A stretch of DNA of 64,000 nt from Palsa-504 sp963835775 (GTDB taxonomy: Bacteria; Actinomycetota; Actinomycetes; Streptosporangiales; Streptosporangiaceae): NCBI GenBank assembly GCA_963835775.1, contig CAWIHB010000003.1, positions 24,256 through 88,255 of the forward strand, read 5' to 3'. Position 1 is the first letter of the stretch. Every line of letters begins with the position of its first letter. Below the pieces are notes generated by a model. It saw only the letters and a program-made list of their open reading frames with translations. It was not told the origin of the DNA and ran no database searches. Position numbers and translations under genes: made by a program. Positions 27,632 to 35,560 of this stretch are shown here, piece by piece.

Positions 27632-28307
27632 TCACCACTTCTCCTGCTGGCTGAGGAAGACAAGCACCGCCTTGACCCTGCGGTTAACGTCCTTCTCCTC
27701 CGACAGCCCCAGCTTGGCGAAGATCGAGTTAGTGTGCTTCTCCACGGCGCGCTCGGTGACGAGCAAGGCGGCGGCAATCGCGGCGTTGCTCTTGCCCTGA
27801 GCCATCTCGGCCAGGATCTCCGCCTCCCTGGGCGTCAGCGATGACAGGCCCGGCTGGCGCTCCTGCGAGCGCGCCCGCACCAGCTCATCGACGACGAGAG
27901 GGTCGATCATCGACCCTCCCTGAGCGACGATGCGGATGGCCCTGGCCAGCTCGTCCACGCTGCCGATCCGCTCCTTGAGCAGGTAGCCCCGTCCGGCCGA
28001 GCCGTGCTCGAGCAGGGCCAGCGCATACCCGGGACCGGTGTACTGGCTCAGCACCAGCACTCCGACCCGCGGGTGATTCTCCCAGATCCAGGCGGCAGCT
28101 TTGATGCCCTCATCGGTGCCGGTAGGCGGCATCCGGATGTCGGTGACGACCACGTCGGGCACCTGCTCGGCGACGACGGCAAGCAGCTGCGGCAGGTCGG
28201 ACGCCACTCCGACCAGCTCGAAGTCGTCGATTGGCCGCAACCAGGCGAGAGATGCCCTCCCGCAGGAGCACAGAGTCCTCGGCCAGCGCAACGCGGATTT
28301 TCCCCAT
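27632..28307 (-). pseudogene. NarL/LuxR-type response regulator with one frameshift
   Basis: Two frames together make one regulator. From ATG 28307: MGKIRVALAEDSVLLREGISRLV; after a shift at about 28233-28236 the other frame continues IDDFELVGVASD, then VTDIRMPP (phospho-acceptor), LLKERI, and a full LuxR HTH (LTPREAEILAEMAQGKSNAAIA) ending at 27632. Dropping one base of the ggcc at 28233-28236 restores a continuous protein of about 225 residues. The rest is undamaged, so this is a very recent mutation or a sequencing error. It is the natural partner of the kinase at 24900. Confidence 0.82.
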
Positions 28308-28394
28308 CCCGGATGGAATCGTAGCGCGCCGCGCCCGCCCGATGCGACCGGCTCCCGCGTTGTCTGCGGATCGTCGAGGAATCCGGCCGCCTGG

Positions 28395-30926
28395 CTACTC
28401 GGTCCGCAAGAGCAGCGCGGTGGGCGTGCGAGCAGCGATAATTCCGGGGAATACGGCTGCGAGGTTGGCGAACAGGACCGCGCCGAACGCGACCGCGGCG
28501 ATGTAGAGCACGGGCACGTTCGGGTCGGGGACCACGGAGATCCCGCGGGCGAACAGCGTCCAGAGCCATCGCCCGAGAGCGATGCCGAGGGGCAGGCCGA
28601 AGATGACTCCGGCGATGGCAGGCACCGACGATTGCCAGGCGACCGTGACGGCCAGTTGCCGCTGGGTGAAGCCCAGGGTCTTGAGCAGCGCGAACTCGCG
28701 TCTCCGCCGCCGGACCGAGGCGATCAGGGTGAGCCCCAGCGCGCTGATCGCCCCGGCGGCGAGCAGGCAGGCGAGCAGCACGGCGGTGGAGTCCACGGTG
28801 CGGTAGCTGGCGATCTCGGCCGGGCGGAGGGCGGAGACCACGCCGCTAACCGGGCTGTCGGGGTCCGATGGCCGGTTGAGAGCCGCGGTGACCTGGGCGA
28901 GTGAGCGCTGCGCCGCAGCCGGGGTGACACCGGGCCGTATCGTGATGAACACCGCCATCGGGCCCGGCACGGGAGTTCCTTGCGGGTTGAGGGCCTGGGC
29001 CGGGAAACGGGCTGCGGCGACGATCGCGCCGGTGCCCATCTGCAGCGATGGGTCTCCCGAGCTTCCGATGGTGGGCAACGTGGCCGTGCCCACGATGCGC
29101 AGGCGGAACGGCGTCCCCGGCCCGGTGCTGGCGAGGACCGTATCGCCGACGTGCTTGTGCAACAGGGCCAGGGTGGCCGGCCCGAGCACTACTTGTGACG
29201 CCGCCTGCAGGCCGTGCCCGGACAACAGCGGCGGGCTGACCGGCGCGTTCGGGCTGCTGGCCAGAACGGGGACAGCCTGCCCGTCCAGCTCCATGGTCTC
29301 GAAGTACACCCCGGCCCAGTGAGCCACCACCGGGTCGTGATCGAGCAGGGAGGCGGTCTCGGCCGCCGGCAGGTTCTCGGCGGCCGAGAACCCCGCCAGC
29401 AGCGCGTAGTTCCAGCCCCACCCGTAGAGCGGGGGATGAGACACCAGGAAGCTGAGGCTCGACCCGAACGTGATCGAGGCGACCACCACCACGACGGCGA
29501 TCACCGACCCCAGCAGGGCGGAGCGCACCGGGGCGGCCTCGCGCCCTGAGGCCGGGCCGAGAGCCGAGCGGATGCCGGTCACCGCGGTGGGCGGCAGGCC
29601 GCTGGCGGCGGCCGCCTGGGCCAGGCTGGAGCCGCGGCCGGTCTTAGCGCGGGCCCGGCTGGCGCGGTGCGGCGAGACCCGGTAGGCCACGGCCACCGCC
29701 GATCCGCTCAGCACGGCGACCAGGAGGGCGAACCCGAGACTCAGCACCATCCAGTCAAACGCGACGCCCCGGTCTGGGTACACCGGCCGGACCGGCCCGA
29801 TCGGGGCCAGCGGCGACAGCAAGACCGCCACCGCCACCGCCAGCAGCGACCCGGTCACCACCGCGCCGACGACACCGATGAGCCCGTCGCAGACGGTCAT
29901 GGCCGGCCCGGCCCCCAGCGCTCGCAAGATCGCGCCGTCCGCAGCGTTGCGGCGCACCAGACGGCTGATCACCTGACCGCTGATGACCAGCGCGGCGAGC
30001 GCGGTGATCAGCCCGAACACGCCGAAGGCGACGGCCTCGGGCCGGATGGTCCGCTCCGCCTTCGCCACCTCCGGGGCAGCCGTCATCGCCCCGCCGACCT
30101 GCCCCAGGGGCGGCGTGATCTTCCTGATGGCCGACAGCACCGCCGCCTCGTGCCGCGTCCCGCCATCGAGCTGCAAGGAAACATACGAGTAATAGCCGCA
30201 GCACGACTCCAGCCGCCGGGTCAGCGCCGGGCTGATCACCGCGAGCTGGTCACCCAGAGCCGCGTCATCGTCCTGCACGACCTGCGCGTCGAACTCAACG
30301 ATGCCGACCAGCCTCAACGTGATCACCAGGAAAGGCTTGCCCGCCGGATTGCCGGCGAACGACGAGTTCACCTGGGCGGTGGTGAAGAACGCCACGCGCA
30401 AAGCCGACCCGATGCGCACGCCCTCCTCGGCGGCGGCGCCCGCGGACATGACTATCTCGTTGCCGCGCGAAGGATCGAACATGCGGCCCTGCACCACGCT
30501 GAGCCGGTCCTGCGTCGAGTACTCCCCATCCGGGCTGCCCTCCACCGAGGGCGGCGCCTCACCAGGGACACCGCCGCGGGAGGCCGGTCCCAGGAGCTGC
30601 AGCGTGCCGTCAAAGCCGACGACGTCCGCGGCGCGCCTGACATACGGCACCCTGGCGATGGCCTGGTCCACCCGCGCCGAGTAGCCGGTGCCCGTAATCG
30701 GATCGAACTCGGTGAAGACCTGCAAGTCCCCGGGGTTGGTACTCGCCAGATAAGCCGGAAACGAGGACTGGGTGCGGCGGGCCCCCGCCACCGCCGCCAT
30801 CGCCACGCCACCCACCAGGCCGATGAGCAGGAGCAGCACCAGATACCCGCCCCACCGGCCGCGAAAACAGGCCCGGAACCGGTAGCTCGCCTCCCGCACC
30901 ACGCTTGCGGTCAACCCTGCGCGCAC
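28395..30926 (-). CDS. Large FtsX-type ABC permease (paralogue 4, opposite strand)
   Basis: About 843 residues from GTG 30926, preceded by GAGG; the frame stays open upstream but there is only low-complexity sequence there. Same architecture as paralogues 1-3, starting near ASYRFRACFRGRWGGY, with LLKTLGFTQRQLAVTVAWQS in the C-terminal bundle. It is more divergent than 1-3 are from each other. It has no ATPase of its own nearby, so it may use the one encoded at 16537. It is divergently placed across the two-component genes. Confidence 0.86.
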   Translation of the reverse strand: MRAGLTASVVREASYRFRACFRGRWGGYLVLLLLIGLVGGVAMAAVAGARRTQSSFPAYLASTNPGDLQVFTEFDPITGTGYSARVDQAIARVPYVRRAADVVGFDGTLQLLGPASRGGVPGEAPPSVEGSPDGEYSTQDRLSVVQGRMFDPSRGNEIVMSAGAAAEEGVRIGSALRVAFFTTAQVNSSFAGNPAGKPFLVITLRLVGIVEFDAQVVQDDDAALGDQLAVISPALTRRLESCCGYYSYVSLQLDGGTRHEAAVLSAIRKITPPLGQVGGAMTAAPEVAKAERTIRPEAVAFGVFGLITALAALVISGQVISRLVRRNAADGAILRALGAGPAMTVCDGLIGVVGAVVTGSLLAVAVAVLLSPLAPIGPVRPVYPDRGVAFDWMVLSLGFALLVAVLSGSAVAVAYRVSPHRASRARAKTGRGSSLAQAAAASGLPPTAVTGIRSALGPASGREAAPVRSALLGSVIAVVVVVASITFGSSLSFLVSHPPLYGWGWNYALLAGFSAAENLPAAETASLLDHDPVVAHWAGVYFETMELDGQAVPVLASSPNAPVSPPLLSGHGLQAASQVVLGPATLALLHKHVGDTVLASTGPGTPFRLRIVGTATLPTIGSSGDPSLQMGTGAIVAAARFPAQALNPQGTPVPGPMAVFITIRPGVTPAAAQRSLAQVTAALNRPSDPDSPVSGVVSALRPAEIASYRTVDSTAVLLACLLAAGAISALGLTLIASVRRRRREFALLKTLGFTQRQLAVTVAWQSSVPAIAGVIFGLPLGIALGRWLWTLFARGISVVPDPNVPVLYIAAVAFGAVLFANLAAVFPGIIAARTPTALLLRTE

Positions 30927-30977
30927 CCTCTGGCCCCCCACTCGCCCGGCCCGCTGCGTCCTTCGACGCACGGGTCG

Positions 30978-31007
30978 CTGTCGGTCAAGTCTCTGTCGGT
31001 CAAGTCT
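30978..31007. repeat. 15-bp direct repeat, two copies
   Basis: Two perfect adjacent copies of ctgtcggtcaagtct in the 184-bp gap between permease 4 and the SpoIIE phosphatase. Could be an operator for permease 4 or simply another small array of the kind seen throughout this window. Confidence 0.6.
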
Positions 31008-31110
31008 GGCCCAGCCACGCCGCGAACCCAAGGCAGCTAGCCCGCCGGACCTGCCTCGTGCTAGCACCCCCGGCCCGCGGCCGCCGGCCTACGGGCGGGG
31101 GCGGGGCGGT

Positions 31111-32226
31111 TCAGGTGCGCCAGATGAGGATCAGGGCGCAGTCGTCGGAACCGCCGCCGCTTTGCTGCAGGCTGGTCACCATGGGCCCGGCCCCGGCGTG
31201 GAAGCCGGGAGCCAGCATGCGTTCGGCCTCGCCGAGCAGCCGGTCGGTGCCCGCGTCGATGTCCCGGCCGGGCGCTTCCACCAGCCCGTCGGTGTAGAGC
31301 ATCAGCGCGTCCCCGCGCTGCAGCACGCCCCGCTCGGTCTCGGATGCGGCGCCGCGCAGGTCGGGCACCACGCCGAGCACGATGCCACGGGCCCGGGTCA
31401 GGCGCCAGCGGCCGGCCGCGGCGTCGTAGTGCACCGCCGGCGGGTGCCCGGCGGAGAAGATCATGTACTCGCCCGAGGTCAGGTCGAGCCACAGGTGCAC
31501 GGCGGTGACGAAGCCTTCGGTGACCGACCCGCGGCGCAGGTAGGCGTTGCAGGCGGGCAGGAAGCCCTCCCGCGGCACCGAGCCGAGCAGCCCGCCGAAG
31601 GCCCCGGAAAGCAGCAGGGCCCGCGTCCCGGCGTCGATGCCCTTGCCCGGCACGTCGACCAGCGCCACCTCGAGCAGCTTGCCGTCGCAGGTGGACACCA
31701 CGAAGTCGCCGCCGAAGGAAGAGCCGCCGGCCGGCCGCAGCACCACCGAGGAGTTCCAGCCCTCGCCCAGCGGGGGCAGCTTGGCCTGGGCCCGGATGCG
31801 GTCCCGCAGCTCGAGCAGCATCCGGTCGCCGCGCAGGCCGGTGAAGCCCAGCTTCTCCCTGGTCCGGGCCAGGATGTCGGCGAAGACGGCGGTCAGCACG
31901 ATGGTGGCTACGATCCCGGCGCCGGCCTTGCCCTCCACCACGTCGTAGATCACCCCGGCGGCGGCGAAGCCGAAGAAGATCCGCAGCGCGCGGGGCCACA
32001 GCAGCAGGCCGCCGACCAGGATGGGCAAGATCATCACCCCGGGCGAGAACCACCACTCGGAGACGTGCACGGCGGCCACCGCGATGGCGATGGCCATGAC
32101 CGACATGGCGAAGGCCAGCCGCCGGTTCCTGGTGATGAACTGCCTGGTGAGCTGGTTTAGCAGGGTCTGCGGCAGCCTCCGGGCCGATCCCGGACGGGGA
32201 CCGGTCGGCGGTCGCGGGTTACCCAT
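31111..32226 (-). CDS. Membrane-anchored PP2C/SpoIIE-type serine phosphatase
   Basis: 371 residues. Four membrane segments cover about residues 38-125 (SVMAIAIAVAAVHV; ILPILVGGLLLW; FFGFAAAGVIY; IVATIVLTAVFA). A PP2C/SpoIIE domain follows, with metal-site stretches SFGGDFVVS, LVDVPGKGID and GSDDCALILI. Such phosphatases often act on anti-sigma-factor antagonists. No sensor domain or anti-sigma partner is seen next to it. The ATG is at 32226. Confidence 0.87.
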   Translation of the reverse strand: MGNPRPPTGPRPGSARRLPQTLLNQLTRQFITRNRRLAFAMSVMAIAIAVAAVHVSEWWFSPGVMILPILVGGLLLWPRALRIFFGFAAAGVIYDVVEGKAGAGIVATIVLTAVFADILARTREKLGFTGLRGDRMLLELRDRIRAQAKLPPLGEGWNSSVVLRPAGGSSFGGDFVVSTCDGKLLEVALVDVPGKGIDAGTRALLLSGAFGGLLGSVPREGFLPACNAYLRRGSVTEGFVTAVHLWLDLTSGEYMIFSAGHPPAVHYDAAAGRWRLTRARGIVLGVVPDLRGAASETERGVLQRGDALMLYTDGLVEAPGRDIDAGTDRLLGEAERMLAPGFHAGAGPMVTSLQQSGGGSDDCALILIWRT

Positions 32227-32307
32227 GATGCGGGCACTGTAGTCGATAAAGCTACCGGCAGGCTAAACCACTCGCGCCGGGCGTGCGGGTCTTGGTACGA
32301 AGGCATC

Positions 32308-33606
32308 ATGACGAAATCGGATGGCCCGGATGACCCCTACCCGATCAGGCCGGTCAGCCAGGATGAGTTCGACGCCTACCGGCATGTGGACATGCACGCC
32401 TTCCACGGGTCGCCGCTGACCGAGGAAAACAAGCAGAAGATCTTCTCGGTGATGGAGTTCGACCGCAGCCTGGCCGCCTTCGACGGCCAGGCGCCGGTCG
32501 GCACCGCGGGCGCCTACACCTTCGCCCTGTCCGTGCCCGGGCCCGGGACGCTGCCCGCGGCCGGGGTGACCTGGGTATCGGTGCTGCCGTCGCACCGGCG
32601 GCGCGGCGTGCTGCGCAGCATGATGCGGCACCAGCTGGCCGACGTGCGCGAGCGCGGCGAGCCGCTGGCCATCTTGTGGGCCTCGGAGTCCGTCATCTAC
32701 CCGCGGTACGGCTACGGCCGGGCCATGTGGCACGCCGACCTGCTGCTCCAGCGGGGCGAGGGGACGCTGGCGCCGTGGGCCCCGCACGATCCCGGCCTGC
32801 GGCTGCGGCTGGTCGAGCCCGAGGCGGCCCGGCCCGAGCTGGCCAAGGTCTATGACGCCGTGCTGCCGACCCGTTCTGGTGTGATCGCACGGAACGAAGC
32901 GTGGTGGCAGCGGACCGTTCACGATCCCGACCAGGCGCGGCAGGGCGCGACCCCGCTGCACTGCCTGCTGGCCGAGGACGACAGCGGGCCGCGCGGCTAC
33001 GCCCTGTACCGGGGGCAGCCCAGCTGGGATCGCGAGACGTCGCTGCCCGCCGCTTCGCTTACCGTGCAGGAACTGGCCGCCGCCGATCCGGCGGCCGCCG
33101 CCGCGCTGTGGACCGACCTGCTCAGCCGGGACCTGACCGCGGAGTTCCGCGTCCGGTCCCGCCCGGTGGACGACCCGCTGCTGCTCCAGCTGGCTGATCC
33201 GCGCCGGGCCCGGCCGCGGCTGAAGGACGCGCTGTGGGTGCGGATCACCGACGTGCCTGGCGCGCTGGCCGGGCGCCGGTACTCCAGCCCGGTGGACGTG
33301 GTGATCGAGGTCCGGGACGAGCTGCTGCCGGCCAACGCCGGGCGGTGGCGGCTGGCCACCTCGGGCCGGGCAGGCGGTTCCGGGGGCGGGTTCGCGGACG
33401 GTTTGGCGGCTTGGTGCGAGCCGGCGGGTTCGGCGGAGGCTGACGTGGAGCTTGACGTGACCGCGCTCGGGGCGGCCTACCTGGGCGGGACCGGGCTCGG
33501 CGGGCTGGCCACGGCCGGGCTAGTGGGGGGCCGCCCCGGTGCCGTCCGGCAGCTCGCCGCCGCCCTGGCCTGGGAGCCCGCTCCCTGGTGTCCCGTCGAC
33601 TTCTAG
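32308..33606 (+). CDS. Eis-family GNAT acetyltransferase
   Basis: 432 residues. The N-terminal GNAT domain has the acetyl-CoA loop SHRRRGVLRSMM; a second GNAT-like part and a C-terminal sterol-carrier-like domain ending APWCPVDF follow, the fixed C-terminus of the Eis family. Eis in Mycobacterium acetylates lysines and aminoglycosides at several positions; here the natural substrate is unknown. The 3' end overlaps the convergent MFS gene by 87 bp. Confidence 0.88.
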   Translation: MTKSDGPDDPYPIRPVSQDEFDAYRHVDMHAFHGSPLTEENKQKIFSVMEFDRSLAAFDGQAPVGTAGAYTFALSVPGPGTLPAAGVTWVSVLPSHRRRGVLRSMMRHQLADVRERGEPLAILWASESVIYPRYGYGRAMWHADLLLQRGEGTLAPWAPHDPGLRLRLVEPEAARPELAKVYDAVLPTRSGVIARNEAWWQRTVHDPDQARQGATPLHCLLAEDDSGPRGYALYRGQPSWDRETSLPAASLTVQELAAADPAAAAALWTDLLSRDLTAEFRVRSRPVDDPLLLQLADPRRARPRLKDALWVRITDVPGALAGRRYSSPVDVVIEVRDELLPANAGRWRLATSGRAGGSGGGFADGLAAWCEPAGSAEADVELDVTALGAAYLGGTGLGGLATAGLVGGRPGAVRQLAAALAWEPAPWCPVDF

Positions 33607-34872
33607 TCCTTCCGCGGGTCCTTCCGCGGGTCCTTCCGCGGGTCCTTCCGCGGGGACGTCGCGCAGCCGGCGCAGCGGGGAGAAGAACACCCAGAACCCC
33701 GCGGCCCAGCCGCCGGTGAACCCGATCCACAGCGTGGGGCGCACGCCCAGCAGGGTGCCGAACACGCCGCCCAGCGCGCCGCCCAGCGGCAGCGTGCCCC
33801 AGACCACCCAGCGGACCGCGGCGTTCATCCGGCCCAGCAGCCGCGGCGGGCAGATGGCCTGCCGGTAGCTGACCTGCGCCACGTTGTAGAGCACGGCGCT
33901 GAACCAGGACACCGCCAAGCCGATGACGAACAACGACAGCCGCCAGCCGGGCTCGGCCAGCGGGGCGATCAGGGACGGGGCGCCGAGGACCAGCAGCGAG
34001 AACCAGATGGTGCGGGCCGAGCCGATGCGCCGGCCAAGCCGGCCCGACAGCACCCCGCCGGCTACGCCGCCGAGACTGGCCACGGCGATGAGCAGGCCCA
34101 CCTCGGCGGGCCGGACATGCAGGACCCGGACCAGGAACACGATCTGCACCGCGAGGGCCATGCTGAAGAACAGGTTCGCGGTGCCGGTGCAAGCCACGAT
34201 CTTGCGCAGGATCGGGTGCCGGAGGACGAACGACAGCCCCTCGGCGATTTCTGCCCGCAGCTTCTGGCGGTGGTCCCGGAGGGGAGATTCCTCGGGGACG
34301 CGGATGGCGAGCAGGGATGCCACCGAGACGGCGTAGGAGATCGCGTCGGCGGCCATGGCCTGGGCCGCGCCGAACGCGCCGACCAGGCCGCCGCCCAGGC
34401 CCGGCCCCGCCACCTGAGCGAACGCCTGCGTCGCGCCGAGCTTGCCGTTCCCGTCGACCAGGTCATCCTTGCCGATCAGGACGGGTAGGTAGCTCTGGTA
34501 GGAGACGTCGAAGAAGACCGTGCACACGCCCGCGCTGACCGCGACCGCATACAGCTGCCCCAGGGTCAGCACCCCGAGCGCGGCGGCCACCGGCACCGAG
34601 CCGATGATCAGCATCCGGGCGACGTCACACCAGATCATCAGCCACCGCTTGGCCCGCCGGTCCACGATGGCGCCGGCCGGCAGGGCGATCAGCGCGAACG
34701 CGAGCGTCGCCGCCGAGGTGAGCAGGCCGACCTGCAGCGTCGAGGCCCGGAGCACAACGACCGCGGTCAGCGGCAGCGCGAGCTGGGTGATGGCCGAGCC
34801 CATCTCGCTGACCGACTGCCCGGCCCACAGCAGCAGGAAGTCACGATGCCGCCACAGGCTTCGGGTGGGCAC
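33520..34872 (-). CDS. MFS transporter (drug-export type)
   Basis: About 450 residues with about 12 membrane segments; it starts near RSLWRHRDFLLLWAGQSVSE, the usual beginning of this MFS_3/enterobactin-exporter-like group, with the conserved loop DRRAKRWLMI after TM2. GTG 34872 is chosen as nearest to the conserved start; TTG codons at 34929 and 34908 are in frame but sit inside a 21-bp repeat. The tail carries AEGP four times, from a 12-bp repeat lying in and next to the overlap with the eis-like gene. Substrate unknown. Confidence 0.85.
   Translation of the reverse strand: MPTRSLWRHRDFLLLWAGQSVSEMGSAITQLALPLTAVVVLRASTLQVGLLTSAATLAFALIALPAGAIVDRRAKRWLMIWCDVARMLIIGSVPVAAALGVLTLGQLYAVAVSAGVCTVFFDVSYQSYLPVLIGKDDLVDGNGKLGATQAFAQVAGPGLGGGLVGAFGAAQAMAADAISYAVSVASLLAIRVPEESPLRDHRQKLRAEIAEGLSFVLRHPILRKIVACTGTANLFFSMALAVQIVFLVRVLHVRPAEVGLLIAVASLGGVAGGVLSGRLGRRIGSARTIWFSLLVLGAPSLIAPLAEPGWRLSLFVIGLAVSWFSAVLYNVAQVSYRQAICPPRLLGRMNAAVRWVVWGTLPLGGALGGVFGTLLGVRPTLWIGFTGGWAAGFWVFFSPLRRLRDVPAEGPAEGPAEGPAEGLEVDGTPGSGLPGQGGGELPDGTGAAPH
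33607..33654. repeat. 12-bp tandem repeat encoding AEGP in the MFS tail
   Basis: Four copies of tccttccgcggg directly after the eis-like stop codon, inside the 3' end of the convergent MFS gene. Confidence 0.85.
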
Positions 34873-34895
34873 CGGCCCACTCTGCCCGGCCCCCC

Positions 34896-34958
34896 CGTGG
34901 TTGTCCAATGAGAAACCGTGGTTGTCCAATGAGAATCCGTGGTTGTCTAATGAGCATC
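34896..34958. repeat. 21-bp direct repeat, three copies, at the MFS upstream end
   Basis: Three tandem copies of cgtggttgtccaatgagaa(a/t)c, with the third slightly changed. The array lies between the MFS gene and the divergent small gene, so it is either an operator array (two helical turns apart) or, if TTG starts are used, part of the MFS coding region. AT content is higher than around it, which favours a regulatory role. Confidence 0.75.
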
Positions 34959-34976
34959 CCGGGGCAGGATGGCCGT

Positions 34977-35300
34977 ATGCCTGCCATGAAGGTGACGTCC
35001 AGCGCGGCGATGCGGGCCAGGGACGTGTCCCGGCCGCACGACGAGCACGTGGCCTGGGCCGAGGAGACGGAGGCCGGTGCGGCGGGTCAGGCCGGCCGGG
35101 CCTGGGCGGCCGGCGGGGCTGGTCTGCCTGGCGCGGCGGGGCCGGCCAGTGTGGCGGCGGCGGCCAGTGCGGCGGCCAGTGCGGCGGGAAGCCGGGCGGA
35201 GGCGGGGGACGCGGCCGCGCCGGAGCGGTCAGCGCGCCGGAGAGGACGACCAGACGGGATGCGCAGGCGCCGCAGGGGCGGCGGAGCCGGGCGCGGCTGA
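34977..35300 (+). CDS. Small Ala/Arg-rich protein of unknown function
   Basis: 107 residues from ATG 34977 (a second ATG at 34986). It begins with a non-repetitive part (KVTSSAAMRARDVSRPHDEH) that looks like a conserved stretch, continues with an Ala/Gly-rich middle and ends in a basic tail (RRGRPDGMRRRRRGG). No domain is recognised. It lies upstream of pepN on the same strand, with a DsbA stump on the other strand between them. Coding status is likely because of the ordered N-terminus, but not proven. Confidence 0.5.
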   Translation: MPAMKVTSSAAMRARDVSRPHDEHVAWAEETEAGAAGQAGRAWAAGGAGLPGAAGPASVAAAASAAASAAGSRAEAGDAAAPERSARRRGRPDGMRRRRRGGGAGRG

Positions 35301-35317
35301 CCCTGCTGGCAGGCGGG

Positions 35318-35443
35318 TCAGTCGAAGATGGGGTCGCGGGTGCGGGACCGCTTCACCTCGAGGATCCAGCGTGAGGCGATCCACGCCCACGGGCAGATAG
35401 GGTCGAACCAGAAGTCGACACGCGTAGGCTCCTGCTGGGTCAT
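35318..35443 (-). pseudogene. N-terminal stump of a DsbA-family, mycothiol-dependent nitroreductase-like protein
   Basis: A 41-residue frame with a good site (GGAG) before ATG 35443: MTQQEPTRVDFWFDPICPWAW, then IASRWILEV, then RTRDPIFD and a stop. FWFDPICPWAW is the active-site start of the Rv2466c/DsbA family, whose members are about 200 residues long. About 80 percent of the protein is missing; no continuation was found downstream. The start signals are intact, so a short peptide may still be made. Confidence 0.75.
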
Positions 35444-35560
35444 GCGTACTCCTAATTACCACGAGTAACACGGACTTCCGCTGGCCCCCGGCAGCGTCAA
35501 CCCCGCGGCCCGGCCGTGAATTCCGACCGGGCCAGCCGATACGAGGAAGGGAAACACCCG

